Shown here piece after piece: positions 27,676 to 36,403 of a DNA stretch of 64,000 bases. Every line of letters begins with the position of its first letter. Within the stretch, counting starts at the first letter, position 1. The translations under genes and the position numbers were made by a program. This stretch comes from Marivibrio sp040218065 (GTDB taxonomy: Bacteria; Pseudomonadota; Alphaproteobacteria; UBA8366; Aestuariispiraceae), in contig NZ_JAVJQE010000013.1 in NCBI RefSeq assembly GCF_040218065.1, forward strand, positions 434,001 to 498,000, written 5' to 3'. The notes beneath the pieces were generated by a model. It did not search any database. It was given only the letters and a program-made list of their open reading frames with translations, and had not been told where the DNA came from.

Positions 27676-28442
27676 GCCCGTCTTTCCGACTCTCCCGCGA
27701 GGCCCTGCTGCGGGCCGGCGCCGTCGCAACGATCGCGCTGTCATTGGGCGCCTGCAACACGCTTGAGCGCCTGACCAAGGTCGGCGAGGAGCCGGGCATG
27801 GCCGAGATCGCCAACCCGACCCATCAGCCCGGATACAAGCCGGTCAGCATGCCGATGCCTCAGCCGATGACCGCGACGCGCGAGCCCAACTCGCTCTGGC
27901 GGGCGGGCAGCCGGGCCTTCTTCAAGGATCTGCGCGCCAGCCAGATCGGCGACATCGTGACCGTGGTGATCTCGATCGACGAGAACGCCGAGATGTCGAA
28001 CACCACGACGCGCACCCGCAACACCTCCGAGAACGTCGATCTGGACGCGCTGCTGGGCTACGGGGCGGCGCTCGACACGATCTTGCCGGAGGCCGTCAAC
28101 CCGGCCGACATCCTGGCCTTCGACGGGCAGACCAACAACACCGGCGGCGGCTCCATCGACCGGGAGGAGGAGATCGAACTGCAGATCGCCGCCGTCGTCA
28201 CCCAGGTGCTGCCGAACGGCAATCTGGTGCTGCACGGACGGCAGGAGACGCGGGTCAACTTCGAAGTCCGCGAACTTCAGATCGCCGGCATCATCCGCCC
28301 GCAGGACATCACCAACCAGAACACCGTCTCCTACGAGAAGATCGCGGAGGCGCGGCTGGCCTACGGCGGGCGCGGCCACATCACCGACTTCAATCAACCG
28401 CGTTGGGGCACGCAGCTGGTCGACGTGCTGATGCCTTTCTGA
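27672..28442 (+). CDS. flgH: Flagellar L-ring lipoprotein FlgH
   Basis: FlgH builds the L ring in the outer membrane. The 256-residue product has a lipobox (LSLGAC, Cys27) after the signal peptide, then NSLWRAGSRAFFKDLRASQI and GDIVTVVISIDENAEMSNTT, and the C-terminal IAGIIRPQDITNQNTVSYEK and RGHITDFNQPRWGTQLVDVL, all typical of FlgH. It is the last gene of the operon; a strong terminator follows. Confidence 0.97.
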   Translation: MSPSFRLSREALLRAGAVATIALSLGACNTLERLTKVGEEPGMAEIANPTHQPGYKPVSMPMPQPMTATREPNSLWRAGSRAFFKDLRASQIGDIVTVVISIDENAEMSNTTTRTRNTSENVDLDALLGYGAALDTILPEAVNPADILAFDGQTNNTGGGSIDREEEIELQIAAVVTQVLPNGNLVLHGRQETRVNFEVRELQIAGIIRPQDITNQNTVSYEKIAEARLAYGGRGHITDFNQPRWGTQLVDVLMPF

Positions 28443-28519
28443 GCGACGCAAGATCCGGTCTACGCCCTCCCTCTCTCTCCTCTCCTCTCTCCCCAAAGGG
28501 ATCGGGCGTAAACCGCGAC

Positions 28520-28555
28520 GGGCCCGGCGAGACGATCGCCGGGCCCCTTTTCTTT
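28520..28555 (+). terminator. Rho-independent terminator of the flgFGAH operon
   Basis: An 11-bp perfect GC-rich stem (28520-28530 with 28536-28546), a 5-base loop and a T-rich tail CTTTTCTTT. It ends transcription 78 bp after flgH, before the next sigma-54 promoter. Confidence 0.88.
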
Positions 28556-28568
28556 GGCCGGGCGGCTT

Positions 28569-28584
28569 TGGCACGCGGCTTGCT
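28569..28584 (+). promoter_or_regulatory. Sigma-54 promoter of the lytic transglycosylase gene
   Basis: TGGCACG-CGGC-TTGCT is an exact -24/-12 match. It lies 34 bp upstream of the start codon and just behind the flgH terminator. Confidence 0.88.
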
Positions 28585-28617
28585 GACCGGGTCTGTCGGA
28601 GAGAGGAGACCGGCGTC

Positions 28618-29382
28618 ATGTGGAAAAAGCTGCCCCTCGCCGCCATCGTCGGCGTCCTGCTGCTGGCCTTGCCGGCCGGCGCGCCCGCGCACGCCAGCGG
28701 CGGACAAGGCCCGGAGGCGGCGACCCCGCCCAAATTGTGCGAGATCGCCGTGCGGGCGGCCGAACGCGCCCGAAACCTGCCCCTGCATCTTCTGCAGGCC
28801 ATCGCCTTCGTCGAATCCGGCCGAATGAGCGCACGCCACGGCGAACGCGTGGCCTGGCCCTGGACCGTGATGGCGGAGGGGCGCGGGCGCTACTACGAAA
28901 GCAAGGAAGAGGCGCTGGCCGCGGTCCGCGGTCTGCAGGCCCGCGGCGTCGAGAATATCGACGTCGGCTGCATGCAGGTGAACCTCTATTATCACGGGGA
29001 CGCGTTCGCGAGCTTGGAAGACGCGTTCGATCCGGTTCACAACGTGGCCTATGCGACCGCGTTCCTGCTCGATCTGCGGCGCACCAGCAACAGCTGGACC
29101 AAGGCGATCAAGCAGTATCACTCCCGGAACCGGGAACGTCAGTTCGCCTACCGCGCCCGCGTCTATCGCGAATGGCGGGCGTTGAAGCACGGCGTCCCGC
29201 CCGCGCCGGTCGCGGCCGCCGCGCCGCAGCCGTCCGCTTCGCCGCAGCCGGCGCCGGTCGCAGCGCCCGGCGCCTTGAGCCGTCCGACCGGTGCGGGCGC
29301 CGCTTGGCCTCCTAAGAGTTACGCGGACCAGCAGCGCTTGGAGAACCGCATGCGCGCTCTGGTGATGAGCCCGCAGCTCTGA
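28618..29382 (+). CDS. Lytic transglycosylase (SLT domain), probably flagellar
   Basis: The 254-residue protein has a signal peptide (about residues 1-26), a transglycosylase SLT domain with the catalytic Glu in LLQAIAFVESGR, followed by GCMQVNLYYHGDAFASLEDA and the helices NVAYATAFLLDL and WTKAIKQYHS. A Pro/Ala-rich tail follows. SLT enzymes cleave the glycan strand of peptidoglycan. The dedicated sigma-54 promoter and position after flgH suggest it opens the wall for the rod, the job done by the FlgJ muramidase domain in enterobacteria. GAGAGGAG precedes the start. Confidence 0.9.
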   Translation: MWKKLPLAAIVGVLLLALPAGAPAHASGGQGPEAATPPKLCEIAVRAAERARNLPLHLLQAIAFVESGRMSARHGERVAWPWTVMAEGRGRYYESKEEALAAVRGLQARGVENIDVGCMQVNLYYHGDAFASLEDAFDPVHNVAYATAFLLDLRRTSNSWTKAIKQYHSRNRERQFAYRARVYREWRALKHGVPPAPVAAAAPQPSASPQPAPVAAPGALSRPTGAGAAWPPKSYADQQRLENRMRALVMSPQL

Positions 29383-29519
29383 GCGCAGAACCGCTCCGCC
29401 CGCTGCTCCTGTCGCACCCCGCATCCCGAGCGCGGCCTTTTCCCCGCCCCCTCTTTTCTAACCCGTCTTTCAGAGGGCCGTGCGGATCCCCGGCCTGCGG
29501 GGCGGGCCGCTCGCCCTCT

Positions 29520-29545
29520 CCGGGCGCCGGCCGTGCGGCGCCCGG
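29520..29545. other. GC-rich hairpin between the transglycosylase and kinase genes
   Basis: A perfect 10-bp stem (29520-29529 with 29536-29545) lies in the 234-bp gap after the transglycosylase gene. No T tract follows, so terminator activity is uncertain. Nothing else was seen in the gap apart from the AGGAG of the next gene. Confidence 0.4.
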
Positions 29546-29616
29546 TCCCGTTGCGCCGTCGATCCGATTAGCGGATGCTGCTAGGGCGCGCGAAGCGCGT
29601 TTCAGGAGATCGATCC

Positions 29617-32160
29617 ATGCCGAGCAGCCCCGACGGCCGCACCAGATCGTCGCTGCGCATATGGGGGCCGAGCGCCCTGGCGCTGGCCGGCGGCGCCGCG
29701 TGCCTCGGGGGGGCGCTGTTCGCGCCGACAGCCGCAGGCTTGATCCTTACGGGCGGCGCGGCGGCCGCGGCCGGCGGGCTGTGGCGAGGCTGGCAGGCGC
29801 TGGCCGATCGCCCGCGCGCGGACATCACGGATCCGCGTCGAGCCGAAACGGCGATCGGTCGCGATCCGCTCTACGACGCGATCGCCCGGGCCGAATTCGG
29901 GCTGATCGTTTATGACGAAAGCGATCGACTGGTCTACGCCACCCCCTATTTGCGCACGCTCTTCCCGCCGCTTTCCGACGTGCGGGGGTGCGCCCAGAAG
30001 ACGTTTGCGGAATTGGTGCGGATCAACATCGCGGCCGGCGTCTACAAGCCGCCGAAGGGCGACGATCTGGTGCGCTTCGGAGAGCGCCTGATCGCATGGC
30101 GCGACGCGCCGTCGGACAAGCCCTTCGACGTGACGTTGGCCGACGGACGGATCATCCGCTTCACCGACATGCGGCTCGACAACGGCTGGACGGTGGGATT
30201 GCGCAGCGACGTCAGCGACATCAAGCGCAACGAACGCGAATTGGAGGAGAGCCGGGCCCGGCTGCGGGAAATGGCCTCCGCGGCCGCGGATTGGTTCTGG
30301 GAGACCGACGCCGAGGGCCGGTTCACCTATTTCAGCCGCGATCTGCACCCGATCGTCAATTTGCCGTCGGCGCGTTTGATCGGCATGCGACGCACGGAGC
30401 TGCTGGGCGATTTGAACCAACCGGAAATCGCCGCGCACCTCCTCGATCTGGACGCCCGGCGGCCCTTCCGCAACTTTCGGTACGAGGCCCGTCTGCCGAA
30501 CGGCGAAACCCGGATCGTCTCGGTCAGCGGCCAGCCGGTATATGACGAGGACGGGATCTTTTGCGGCTATCGGGGCGCGACTGCGGACCTCACCGATGAG
30601 GTGCGCGCCGAGGCCGCCGCCCGCACCGCGGAAACCCGTCTCGCCTCGGCTCTGGAGGCCATGACGGGCGCGATCGAGATCTACGACGCGGACAATCGGT
30701 TGGCGCTGTTCAATCGCCGGCTGGTCGAGCTGTACAAGCCGGCGGCTTCGCTGATCGTGACCGGCGCGGGCTACGAAGAGATCGTCTGGGCGGCGCTCAA
30801 AGCCGGCCTGATCGAGCAGGCGCACGGCCGAGAAACGGAGTGGGCGGCCGCCGATCTCGCGCGGCACCGCGCCGGCGACGGCGCACGCGATTTGCGCAAG
30901 GTCGAGGAGACCTGGCTGCAGGTGCGCGCGCATCGCCTGCCGGACGGCGGCCGGCTGGTCATCCAGACCGACGTCACCGCCATGCAGGCGGCGGCCGACC
31001 AGGCCGAGGCGCAGTCGCGCCTTCTGATGACGACGTTCAACGCCATGATCCAGGCCATCGCGGTCTACGACCAGGACCTGCGCCTGCGCGCCTGCAACAA
31101 GCGGCTGGTGGATCTGTTCGATCTGCCGGAGGATTTGGCCGCGCCGGGCACGCCGCTCGACGCGATCGTTCGGCACAATATCGAGCGCGGCTGGATCACC
31201 TTGGAGGGCGACGATTTGGCCGAGCGGCTGCGCCGGCGCCGGGAGGTCTACGCAGCCCGCGCCTATCATCGCGAAGAGCTGCATCCGACCAACGGGCGCG
31301 TGATCGAGATGGAGATTCACCCCGACGGACGCGGCGGGCTCGTGGTCACCTACACGGACGTCACCGAACGCCGATTGGCCGAGCGCCAATTGATCAAGGC
31401 GAAAGAGGAGGCGGAGATCGCCAACCATGCGAAGTCACAGTTTCTGGCCAGCATGACGCATGAGTTGCGCACGCCGCTCAACGCCGTGATCGGCTTCGCA
31501 GAAGTTTTGCGAGACGAGCTCTACGGCCCGCTTGGCGCGCGCCAGTACCGAGACTTCGCCAACGACATCTATCAAGGCGGCCAGCATCTGCTGGAAATGA
31601 TCAACGACATCCTCGACCTCTCCAAGATCGAAGCGAACCGGCGGGAGCTGACCAGCGAGGCGATCACCCTTCCCGCGCTGATCGACGGCGTGATGCGCAT
31701 GGTGCGCCAGCGCGCCGCCGAGGCCGGCGTTCGGCTTCATCGCGACCTGCCGCGCGCCTTGCCGGACCTCTACGCGGAGGACAAGTCGATGCGCCAGATG
31801 CTGATCAACCTGCTGTCCAACGCGATCAAGTTTACGCCGAAAGGCGGGCGCGTCGTCGTGCGCGCCGAGCAGACGGCGGACGGCGCGCTGCATCTGATCG
31901 TCGCCGACGACGGCGTCGGCATGCGCGAAGAGGAAATCCCGATCGCGCTCGCGCCGTTCCAACAGATCGATTCCGCGCTGTCGCGCCGGCATCAGGGAAC
32001 CGGCCTCGGCTTGCCGCTGGTGAAAAGCTTGATCGAGCTGCATGACGGGCGGCTGGAAATCGACAGCGTCCCGGAAGAAGGCACGACCGTGACGCTCGTC
32101 TTCCCGGCCGAGCGCGTCCTCGGGGCGGACCGCGCGCCGCTCAAGCAGGCGGGGGAATAG
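29617..32160 (+). CDS. Membrane-anchored sensor histidine kinase with four PAS regions
   Basis: With ATG 29617 (MPSSPDGRTRSS; AGGAG 8 bp upstream) the product has 847 residues. Two N-terminal membrane helices (about 15-60) are followed by four PAS-type regions (roughly 85-200, 215-330, 340-455, 470-590), two of which have the PAS_7 look (LDAIVRHNIERGWITLEGDD). A HisKA domain follows with the acceptor His in FLASMTHELRTPLNAVIGFA, then an HATPase (MLINLLSNAIKFTPKGG, DDGVGM, GTGLGLPLVKSLIELHDG). There is no receiver domain and no adjacent response regulator gene. The kinase core resembles DivJ/PleC/PdhS-type kinases, which act in the CtrA network; that assignment is tentative. Confidence 0.85.
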   Translation: MPSSPDGRTRSSLRIWGPSALALAGGAACLGGALFAPTAAGLILTGGAAAAAGGLWRGWQALADRPRADITDPRRAETAIGRDPLYDAIARAEFGLIVYDESDRLVYATPYLRTLFPPLSDVRGCAQKTFAELVRINIAAGVYKPPKGDDLVRFGERLIAWRDAPSDKPFDVTLADGRIIRFTDMRLDNGWTVGLRSDVSDIKRNERELEESRARLREMASAAADWFWETDAEGRFTYFSRDLHPIVNLPSARLIGMRRTELLGDLNQPEIAAHLLDLDARRPFRNFRYEARLPNGETRIVSVSGQPVYDEDGIFCGYRGATADLTDEVRAEAAARTAETRLASALEAMTGAIEIYDADNRLALFNRRLVELYKPAASLIVTGAGYEEIVWAALKAGLIEQAHGRETEWAAADLARHRAGDGARDLRKVEETWLQVRAHRLPDGGRLVIQTDVTAMQAAADQAEAQSRLLMTTFNAMIQAIAVYDQDLRLRACNKRLVDLFDLPEDLAAPGTPLDAIVRHNIERGWITLEGDDLAERLRRRREVYAARAYHREELHPTNGRVIEMEIHPDGRGGLVVTYTDVTERRLAERQLIKAKEEAEIANHAKSQFLASMTHELRTPLNAVIGFAEVLRDELYGPLGARQYRDFANDIYQGGQHLLEMINDILDLSKIEANRRELTSEAITLPALIDGVMRMVRQRAAEAGVRLHRDLPRALPDLYAEDKSMRQMLINLLSNAIKFTPKGGRVVVRAEQTADGALHLIVADDGVGMREEEIPIALAPFQQIDSALSRRHQGTGLGLPLVKSLIELHDGRLEIDSVPEEGTTVTLVFPAERVLGADRAPLKQAGE

Positions 32161-32300
32161 GTCCCGGAGGACGCAACGGCGAGGCGGGCGGAGCGAGCGC
32201 TCGCCAAAGCCTTCGGCGCCCGGATCCTGCCTCCTCTCGGCTCTATCTCATGGGCCGGCTTAAGGGGGGGGCGGGCCGGTCCCCGATCGAAGCGGGGACT

Positions 32301-33146
32301 TCAGTATCGCCCCGCCACCAGCGCCGCGAAGCGTTCCGCCGCGGGCGAGACGGCGGTCGGGGCGCGGTGGAGGTCGATCTGGACCGGCGGCAGCGGCGGC
32401 AGACCGAGGCGCGGGCCGACGTCGACGCAGCCCTCAGGGATCGAGCGCTCCGCCTTGACCGCGATGGCGAGGCCGGCGTTCAGCGCCGCGTTGACGCCCG
32501 CCGGGCTCTGGCTGGTGTAGCGCACCTGCCAGCGCCGCCCGGCGCGGGTGAGCGCGTCGACGGCGCGCGCGCGGTGCACGCAGCCCTCCGGATTGCAGGC
32601 GAGCGGGGCCGCCTCGCCTTCGGCCAAGTCGAAATCCGCGCGCGCTGTCCAGACCAGCGGCTCCTGCCGCATGCGCTCCCCGCCCGGCTCAGATCCGTGG
32701 CGCACGACGAGCGCGAGGTCGAGCAGGCCTGCGCGCATCTTCTCCAACAGCACGGTCGAGACATCGCAGGTGATCTCCACCCGCTCGTCCGGAAAGTCTT
32801 CGTAGAACGCCTGCAGCAGATGCGACAGGTGGCGGTCCGCCTGCTCATCCGTGATGCCGAAGCGAAGCGCCGGCGCGACCTGGCTTTCGCCGACGGCGGT
32901 GCGCGCGATCTCGTCCATGTGCAGCATGCGCCGGGCGTAGGGCAGCAGCGCGCCGCCGGCCTCCGTCAGCTGAACCGAGCGGCTGGTCCGCTCGAACAGC
33001 CGCACCTCGAGGCGTTCCTCCAACCGACGGATCTGCGCGCTGACGGCGCTTTGGGTGAGATTGAGCGCCTGTCCGGCGCGGCTGAACCCGCCGGTCTCCG
33101 CAACCGCGACGAAGGCTCTCAGATGATCGAAGTCCATGACCGCCAT
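32301..33146 (-). CDS. LysR-family transcriptional regulator
   Basis: The 281-residue protein has the N-terminal LysR helix-turn-helix (DFDHLRAFVAVAETGGFSRA then LTQSAVSAQIRRLEERLEVR, RTSRSVQLTEAG) and a C-terminal effector-binding domain (from about residue 92). It is divergent from the 2OG-oxygenase gene across a 127-bp gap holding a CTAT-N11-ATAG operator, the standard layout for a LysR regulator controlling its neighbour and itself. The inducer is unknown. Confidence 0.93.
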   Translation of the reverse strand: MAVMDFDHLRAFVAVAETGGFSRAGQALNLTQSAVSAQIRRLEERLEVRLFERTSRSVQLTEAGGALLPYARRMLHMDEIARTAVGESQVAPALRFGITDEQADRHLSHLLQAFYEDFPDERVEITCDVSTVLLEKMRAGLLDLALVVRHGSEPGGERMRQEPLVWTARADFDLAEGEAAPLACNPEGCVHRARAVDALTRAGRRWQVRYTSQSPAGVNAALNAGLAIAVKAERSIPEGCVDVGPRLGLPPLPPVQIDLHRAPTAVSPAAERFAALVAGRY

Positions 33147-33165
33147 CTATAACCGTTTGCGATAG
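33147..33165. promoter_or_regulatory. LysR-type operator (CTAT-N11-ATAG)
   Basis: The interrupted palindrome CTAT-N11-ATAG fits the LysR T-N11-A rule. It abuts the LysR start codon. On the plus strand GTAACA (33165-33170) and TATACT (33189-33194), 18 bp apart, form a plausible sigma-70 promoter for the oxygenase gene, placing the operator just upstream of the -35. Confidence 0.6.
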
Positions 33166-33273
33166 TAACAACCAAAACAATTCGTTTATATACTGGACGC
33201 GAGAGTCCTAGGTTCAGGGCGTCGGGCGGACGGCCCGAGCGACACGCCAACCGAAAGAGGACTTTCGTTTCCC

Positions 33274-34203
33274 ATGTTCGACCAACCGAACGCCGCGCCT
33301 GAAAATGCGCGGACCGACGACCCCGAAGCCTCGAAACCCGGCGCGCCGGCGCCGTGCGGCACGGCCGCGCTGATCGACGTCGCGCGCTATCCGATCCATG
33401 ATCTCGACGGCCCGGGCGGGCGCGCCTTGCTGGCGCGCTGCCGCACCGCGCTTGAGCGCGAAGGCTGCGTCGTGCTGCGCGACTTCGTCCGGCCCGACGC
33501 CCTGGCCCGGATGACGGAAGAAGGACGCGCGCGGGTCGACAAGGCGCATTTCAACCGCACGCGCACCAACCCCTACAGCAGCGAGGCGGATCCGTCGCTG
33601 CCGAGCGGCCATCCGGTCAACCGCTTCCTGGAGCGCACCAACGGCTTCGTCGCCGGCGATCTGCTGGAGCCGGAGACGGCGATGCGCCGGCTCTATCACG
33701 ACGAGAGCCTGCGCGGTTTCATCGCCCGCTGCATGGGCGTCGAGCGGCTTTACGAGTACGCCGACCCGCTGGCCGGCCTTGTGGTCAACGTGCTGCGCCC
33801 GGGCTGCCAGCATCCCTGGCACTTCGACAACAACGACTTCATCGTCAGCCTGCTGACGCAGGCGCCGGAGAGCGGCGGGCTGTTCGAATACTGCCCCGGC
33901 CTGCGCAGCGCCGACGACCAGAACATCGCGGGCGTGAAGGGCGTCCTGCAGGGCGACCGTGAGCCCGTGACCAGCCTGCAGCTGCGTCCCGGCGATCTGC
34001 AGGTCTTCTACGGCCGCAATTCGCTGCACCGTGTGACCAAGGTCGAAGGCCCGCGCGAACGGCACACGCTGATCCTCGGCTACACGGACGCGCCGGGCCA
34101 GATCGCCGACGCCGCGCGCACCAAGCGGCTGTTCGGCCGCATCCACGACGCCCACCGCGAGGCCGAGGCCGCAGGCCGAACCCGCGACTCCGTCGACGCG
34201 TGA
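33274..34203 (+). CDS. 2-oxoglutarate/Fe(II)-dependent oxygenase
   Basis: The 309-residue protein carries the facial triad His183-X-Asp185 in HPWHFDNNDF and His252 in NSLHRVTKV, with Arg263 in RHTLILGY positioned for 2-oxoglutarate. The Asp is present, so it should hydroxylate rather than halogenate (the BesD/HalD halogenases of a similar fold have Gly there). Length and layout recall the ArpA/HalD-like group that acts on small amino-acid-like substrates; this is from memory, and the substrate is unknown. It is the first gene of a plus-strand set with an M24 protein and an SDR, divergent from a LysR gene. Confidence 0.8.
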   Translation: MFDQPNAAPENARTDDPEASKPGAPAPCGTAALIDVARYPIHDLDGPGGRALLARCRTALEREGCVVLRDFVRPDALARMTEEGRARVDKAHFNRTRTNPYSSEADPSLPSGHPVNRFLERTNGFVAGDLLEPETAMRRLYHDESLRGFIARCMGVERLYEYADPLAGLVVNVLRPGCQHPWHFDNNDFIVSLLTQAPESGGLFEYCPGLRSADDQNIAGVKGVLQGDREPVTSLQLRPGDLQVFYGRNSLHRVTKVEGPRERHTLILGYTDAPGQIADAARTKRLFGRIHDAHREAEAAGRTRDSVDA

Positions 34204-34230
34204 TTTCGAGCCTTTAGGAGAGCCTGAGAG

Positions 34231-35520
34231 ATGGACACCCCTTTCTTCACCCCCGCCGCGCACGCCGAGACGCCGGCCGACTTCAAGGGCGACAGCGACG
34301 GCATGACCGGCGTCAGCGACTGCCAGCCGGGCGGCTTCGAGCCCAAGCGCATGCGCCTCGAGCGCCTGGCCCGCACCCGCGCCATGATGGCCGAGCAGGG
34401 CGTCGACGCCGTCGTTCTGTTCGACCCCTATAACCAGCGCTACGCCACCGGCTCGCGCAACATGTTCGGCTATTTCCTGCGCAACTCGACGCGCTACGTC
34501 TACGTGCCGCGCTCCGGCCCGGTGATCCTGTTCGAATATCCGGGCTCGGCCCACGTCTCGACCTGGCTGGAGACGATCGACGAGAACCGCACCTCCAAGG
34601 TCGTCTGGTCGGCCGTCAACAGTCGCGACGGCAAGGTCGCCAAACCCTTCGCGGAGGAGATCGCCGATCTCGCCCGCAATCATTCGGGCGAAAAGAATCC
34701 GGTCATCGGGATCGACCGGCTGTCGCATCTGCACGCTGAAGCGCTGGAGGCCGAAGGCGCCGTCCCGCGCGACGTGATGCAGGACATGCTCTACACCCGC
34801 CGGCTCAAGACGCGCGACGAACTGGCCTGCCTCGGAATCTCGATGGCCGGGACGGAGGCCGCGGTCGCCGCGGTCGAACGCGCGATCCGGCCGGGCGTCA
34901 GCGAGAACGACCTGTTCGCCGAGATGTACGGCGAGGTGATCCGCCAGGGGGGCGAGTTCATCGAAACGCGGCTTCTGAACTCCGGCCCGCGCACGAACCC
35001 CTGGTTCAACGAGGCCGGCGCGCGCACGGTGCGGCCCGGCGATCTGATCGCGCTCGACACCGACACGATCGGGAACAACGGCTACTACTCCGACTTCTCC
35101 CGCACTTTCTTTTGCGGACCGGGGCGGCCGTCGGGCTATCAGAAGAGCCTCTATTCAATGGCTTGGGAGCAGATCCAGCACAACCTTTCGATCCTGAAGC
35201 CCGGCATGACCTATCGCGAGGTCGCGGAGCGGGCCTGGAAGATCCCGGATCGCTTCTACGACCGCCGCTACCCCTCGATCATCCACGGCGTCGGCATGCA
35301 CGGCGAGACTCCGTTGGTCGCGCACTGGGGCGATTTCGACAAATTCTCCACCGACGACGTGCTGGAGCCGGGGCTGACCGTCTCGGTCGAAAGCTACATC
35401 GGCGAAGTCGGCGCCAAGGACGGCGTGAAGCTGGAAGAAGAGGTCGTGATCACCGAGACGGGGGCCGAGCTGATCTCGCGCTACCCGTTCGACGAGGCGT
35501 TGCTGGAGCGCGCGCTCTGA
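34231..35520 (+). CDS. M24-family metalloprotein, DddP/Xaa-Pro peptidase-like (copy 1)
   Basis: The 429-residue protein has a creatinase-like N-terminal domain (VVLFDPYNQRYATGSRNM) and a pita-bread M24 domain. Likely metal ligands are Asp276, Asp278 (IALDTDTIG), Asp288 (SDFSRTF), His352 (IHGVGMHG), Glu387 (VSVESYIG) and Glu402 (VKLEEEVVIT). The stretch ETRLLNSGPRTNPWFNEAGA closely resembles the DMSP lyase DddP and its relatives rather than classical prolidases. It starts 27 bp after the oxygenase gene with AGGAG upstream, so they are co-transcribed. Whether it is a lyase or a hydrolase cannot be told from sequence alone. Confidence 0.8.
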   Translation: MDTPFFTPAAHAETPADFKGDSDGMTGVSDCQPGGFEPKRMRLERLARTRAMMAEQGVDAVVLFDPYNQRYATGSRNMFGYFLRNSTRYVYVPRSGPVILFEYPGSAHVSTWLETIDENRTSKVVWSAVNSRDGKVAKPFAEEIADLARNHSGEKNPVIGIDRLSHLHAEALEAEGAVPRDVMQDMLYTRRLKTRDELACLGISMAGTEAAVAAVERAIRPGVSENDLFAEMYGEVIRQGGEFIETRLLNSGPRTNPWFNEAGARTVRPGDLIALDTDTIGNNGYYSDFSRTFFCGPGRPSGYQKSLYSMAWEQIQHNLSILKPGMTYREVAERAWKIPDRFYDRRYPSIIHGVGMHGETPLVAHWGDFDKFSTDDVLEPGLTVSVESYIGEVGAKDGVKLEEEVVITETGAELISRYPFDEALLERAL

Positions 35521-35584
35521 GCGCAGCGCGTCGCAAGGGTCGCCGCGCCTTGCCGTCGCGGCGCGCTTGGGTCACGCTCCCCGC

Positions 35585-36289
35585 ATGACCGACCCACAGG
35601 AAACCGCCCTCATCGTCGGCGCGGGTGCGGGCCTGAGCGCCAGCTGCGCGCGCCTCTTCGCGCGCGAAGGGATGGCCGTCCACCTGGCCGCCCGCACCCC
35701 CGACAAACTCGCCGCCCTGTGCGAGGAGACGGGCGCGCGGGCGCACGCCTGCGACGCGACCGACCCGTCGGCGGTCGCAACCCTGTTCGAGGCGCTGCCC
35801 GTCGTCCCCGACCTCGTCGTCTTCAACGCCAGCGCGCGGGTGCGCAAACCCTTCGTCGACGTGACGGCCGAGGAGGCCGCGCACGCGGTGCAGGTCAGTT
35901 GCCTCGCCGGCTTCTACGTGGCGAGCGAGGCGGCCCAGCGCATGGTCCCGCGCGGCTCGGGCACGATTCTCCTCACCGGGGCGTCGGCCAGCGTGAAGGG
36001 CTTCCCGCAGTCCGCAACCTTCGCCATGGGCAAGTTCGGCCTGCGCGGTCTGGCCCAATCGATGGCGCGCGAACTGACCCCGCAGAACATCCACGTGGCG
36101 CATTTCGTCATCGACGGCGCGATTCGCGACCAGAGCGATCCCGGCAAGGCGGAGCTTGAGGCGGAATGGGGGCCGGACAGCATGCTGGACCCCGACGCGA
36201 TCGCCGAGACCTATTTGTTCGCCCATCGCCAGCGCCGATCAGCCTGGACGTGGGAGATTGAATTGCGACCGTGGACGGAGCGCTTTTAG
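35585..36289 (+). CDS. Atypical short-chain dehydrogenase/reductase (catalytic Tyr replaced by Phe)
   Basis: The 234-residue protein has an SDR Rossmann fold with an altered Gly motif (VGAGAGLSASCARLFAREG, residues 11-29), NAS near residue 81, the SDR Ser region (LLTGASASVKG) and FAMGK at 146-150 in place of YxxxK. This matches the SDR_c10 subgroup, known to have Phe for Tyr and an incomplete Gly motif. It may bind NAD(P) or a ligand but is unlikely to be a standard oxidoreductase. It follows the M24 gene by 64 bp. ATG 35585 is used rather than the upstream in-frame ATG at 35567. Confidence 0.8.
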   Translation: MTDPQETALIVGAGAGLSASCARLFAREGMAVHLAARTPDKLAALCEETGARAHACDATDPSAVATLFEALPVVPDLVVFNASARVRKPFVDVTAEEAAHAVQVSCLAGFYVASEAAQRMVPRGSGTILLTGASASVKGFPQSATFAMGKFGLRGLAQSMARELTPQNIHVAHFVIDGAIRDQSDPGKAELEAEWGPDSMLDPDAIAETYLFAHRQRRSAWTWEIELRPWTERF

Positions 36290-36403
36290 GAGGCCGCCCG
36301 CGACGGTGGAGGCGCCGGCGCTCAACCCCGCCCCCAGGCCGCGCCCTTTCCCCGCGCCGTTCCGACTGCTAGGCGTGAGGGCTTACGAGATAGGAGCGCC
36401 CGC

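Noticed and set aside
33274..34203. 2OG-dependent halogenase
   Set aside because: The HxD carboxylate (Asp185) is present; carrier-free halogenases of this fold have Gly there.
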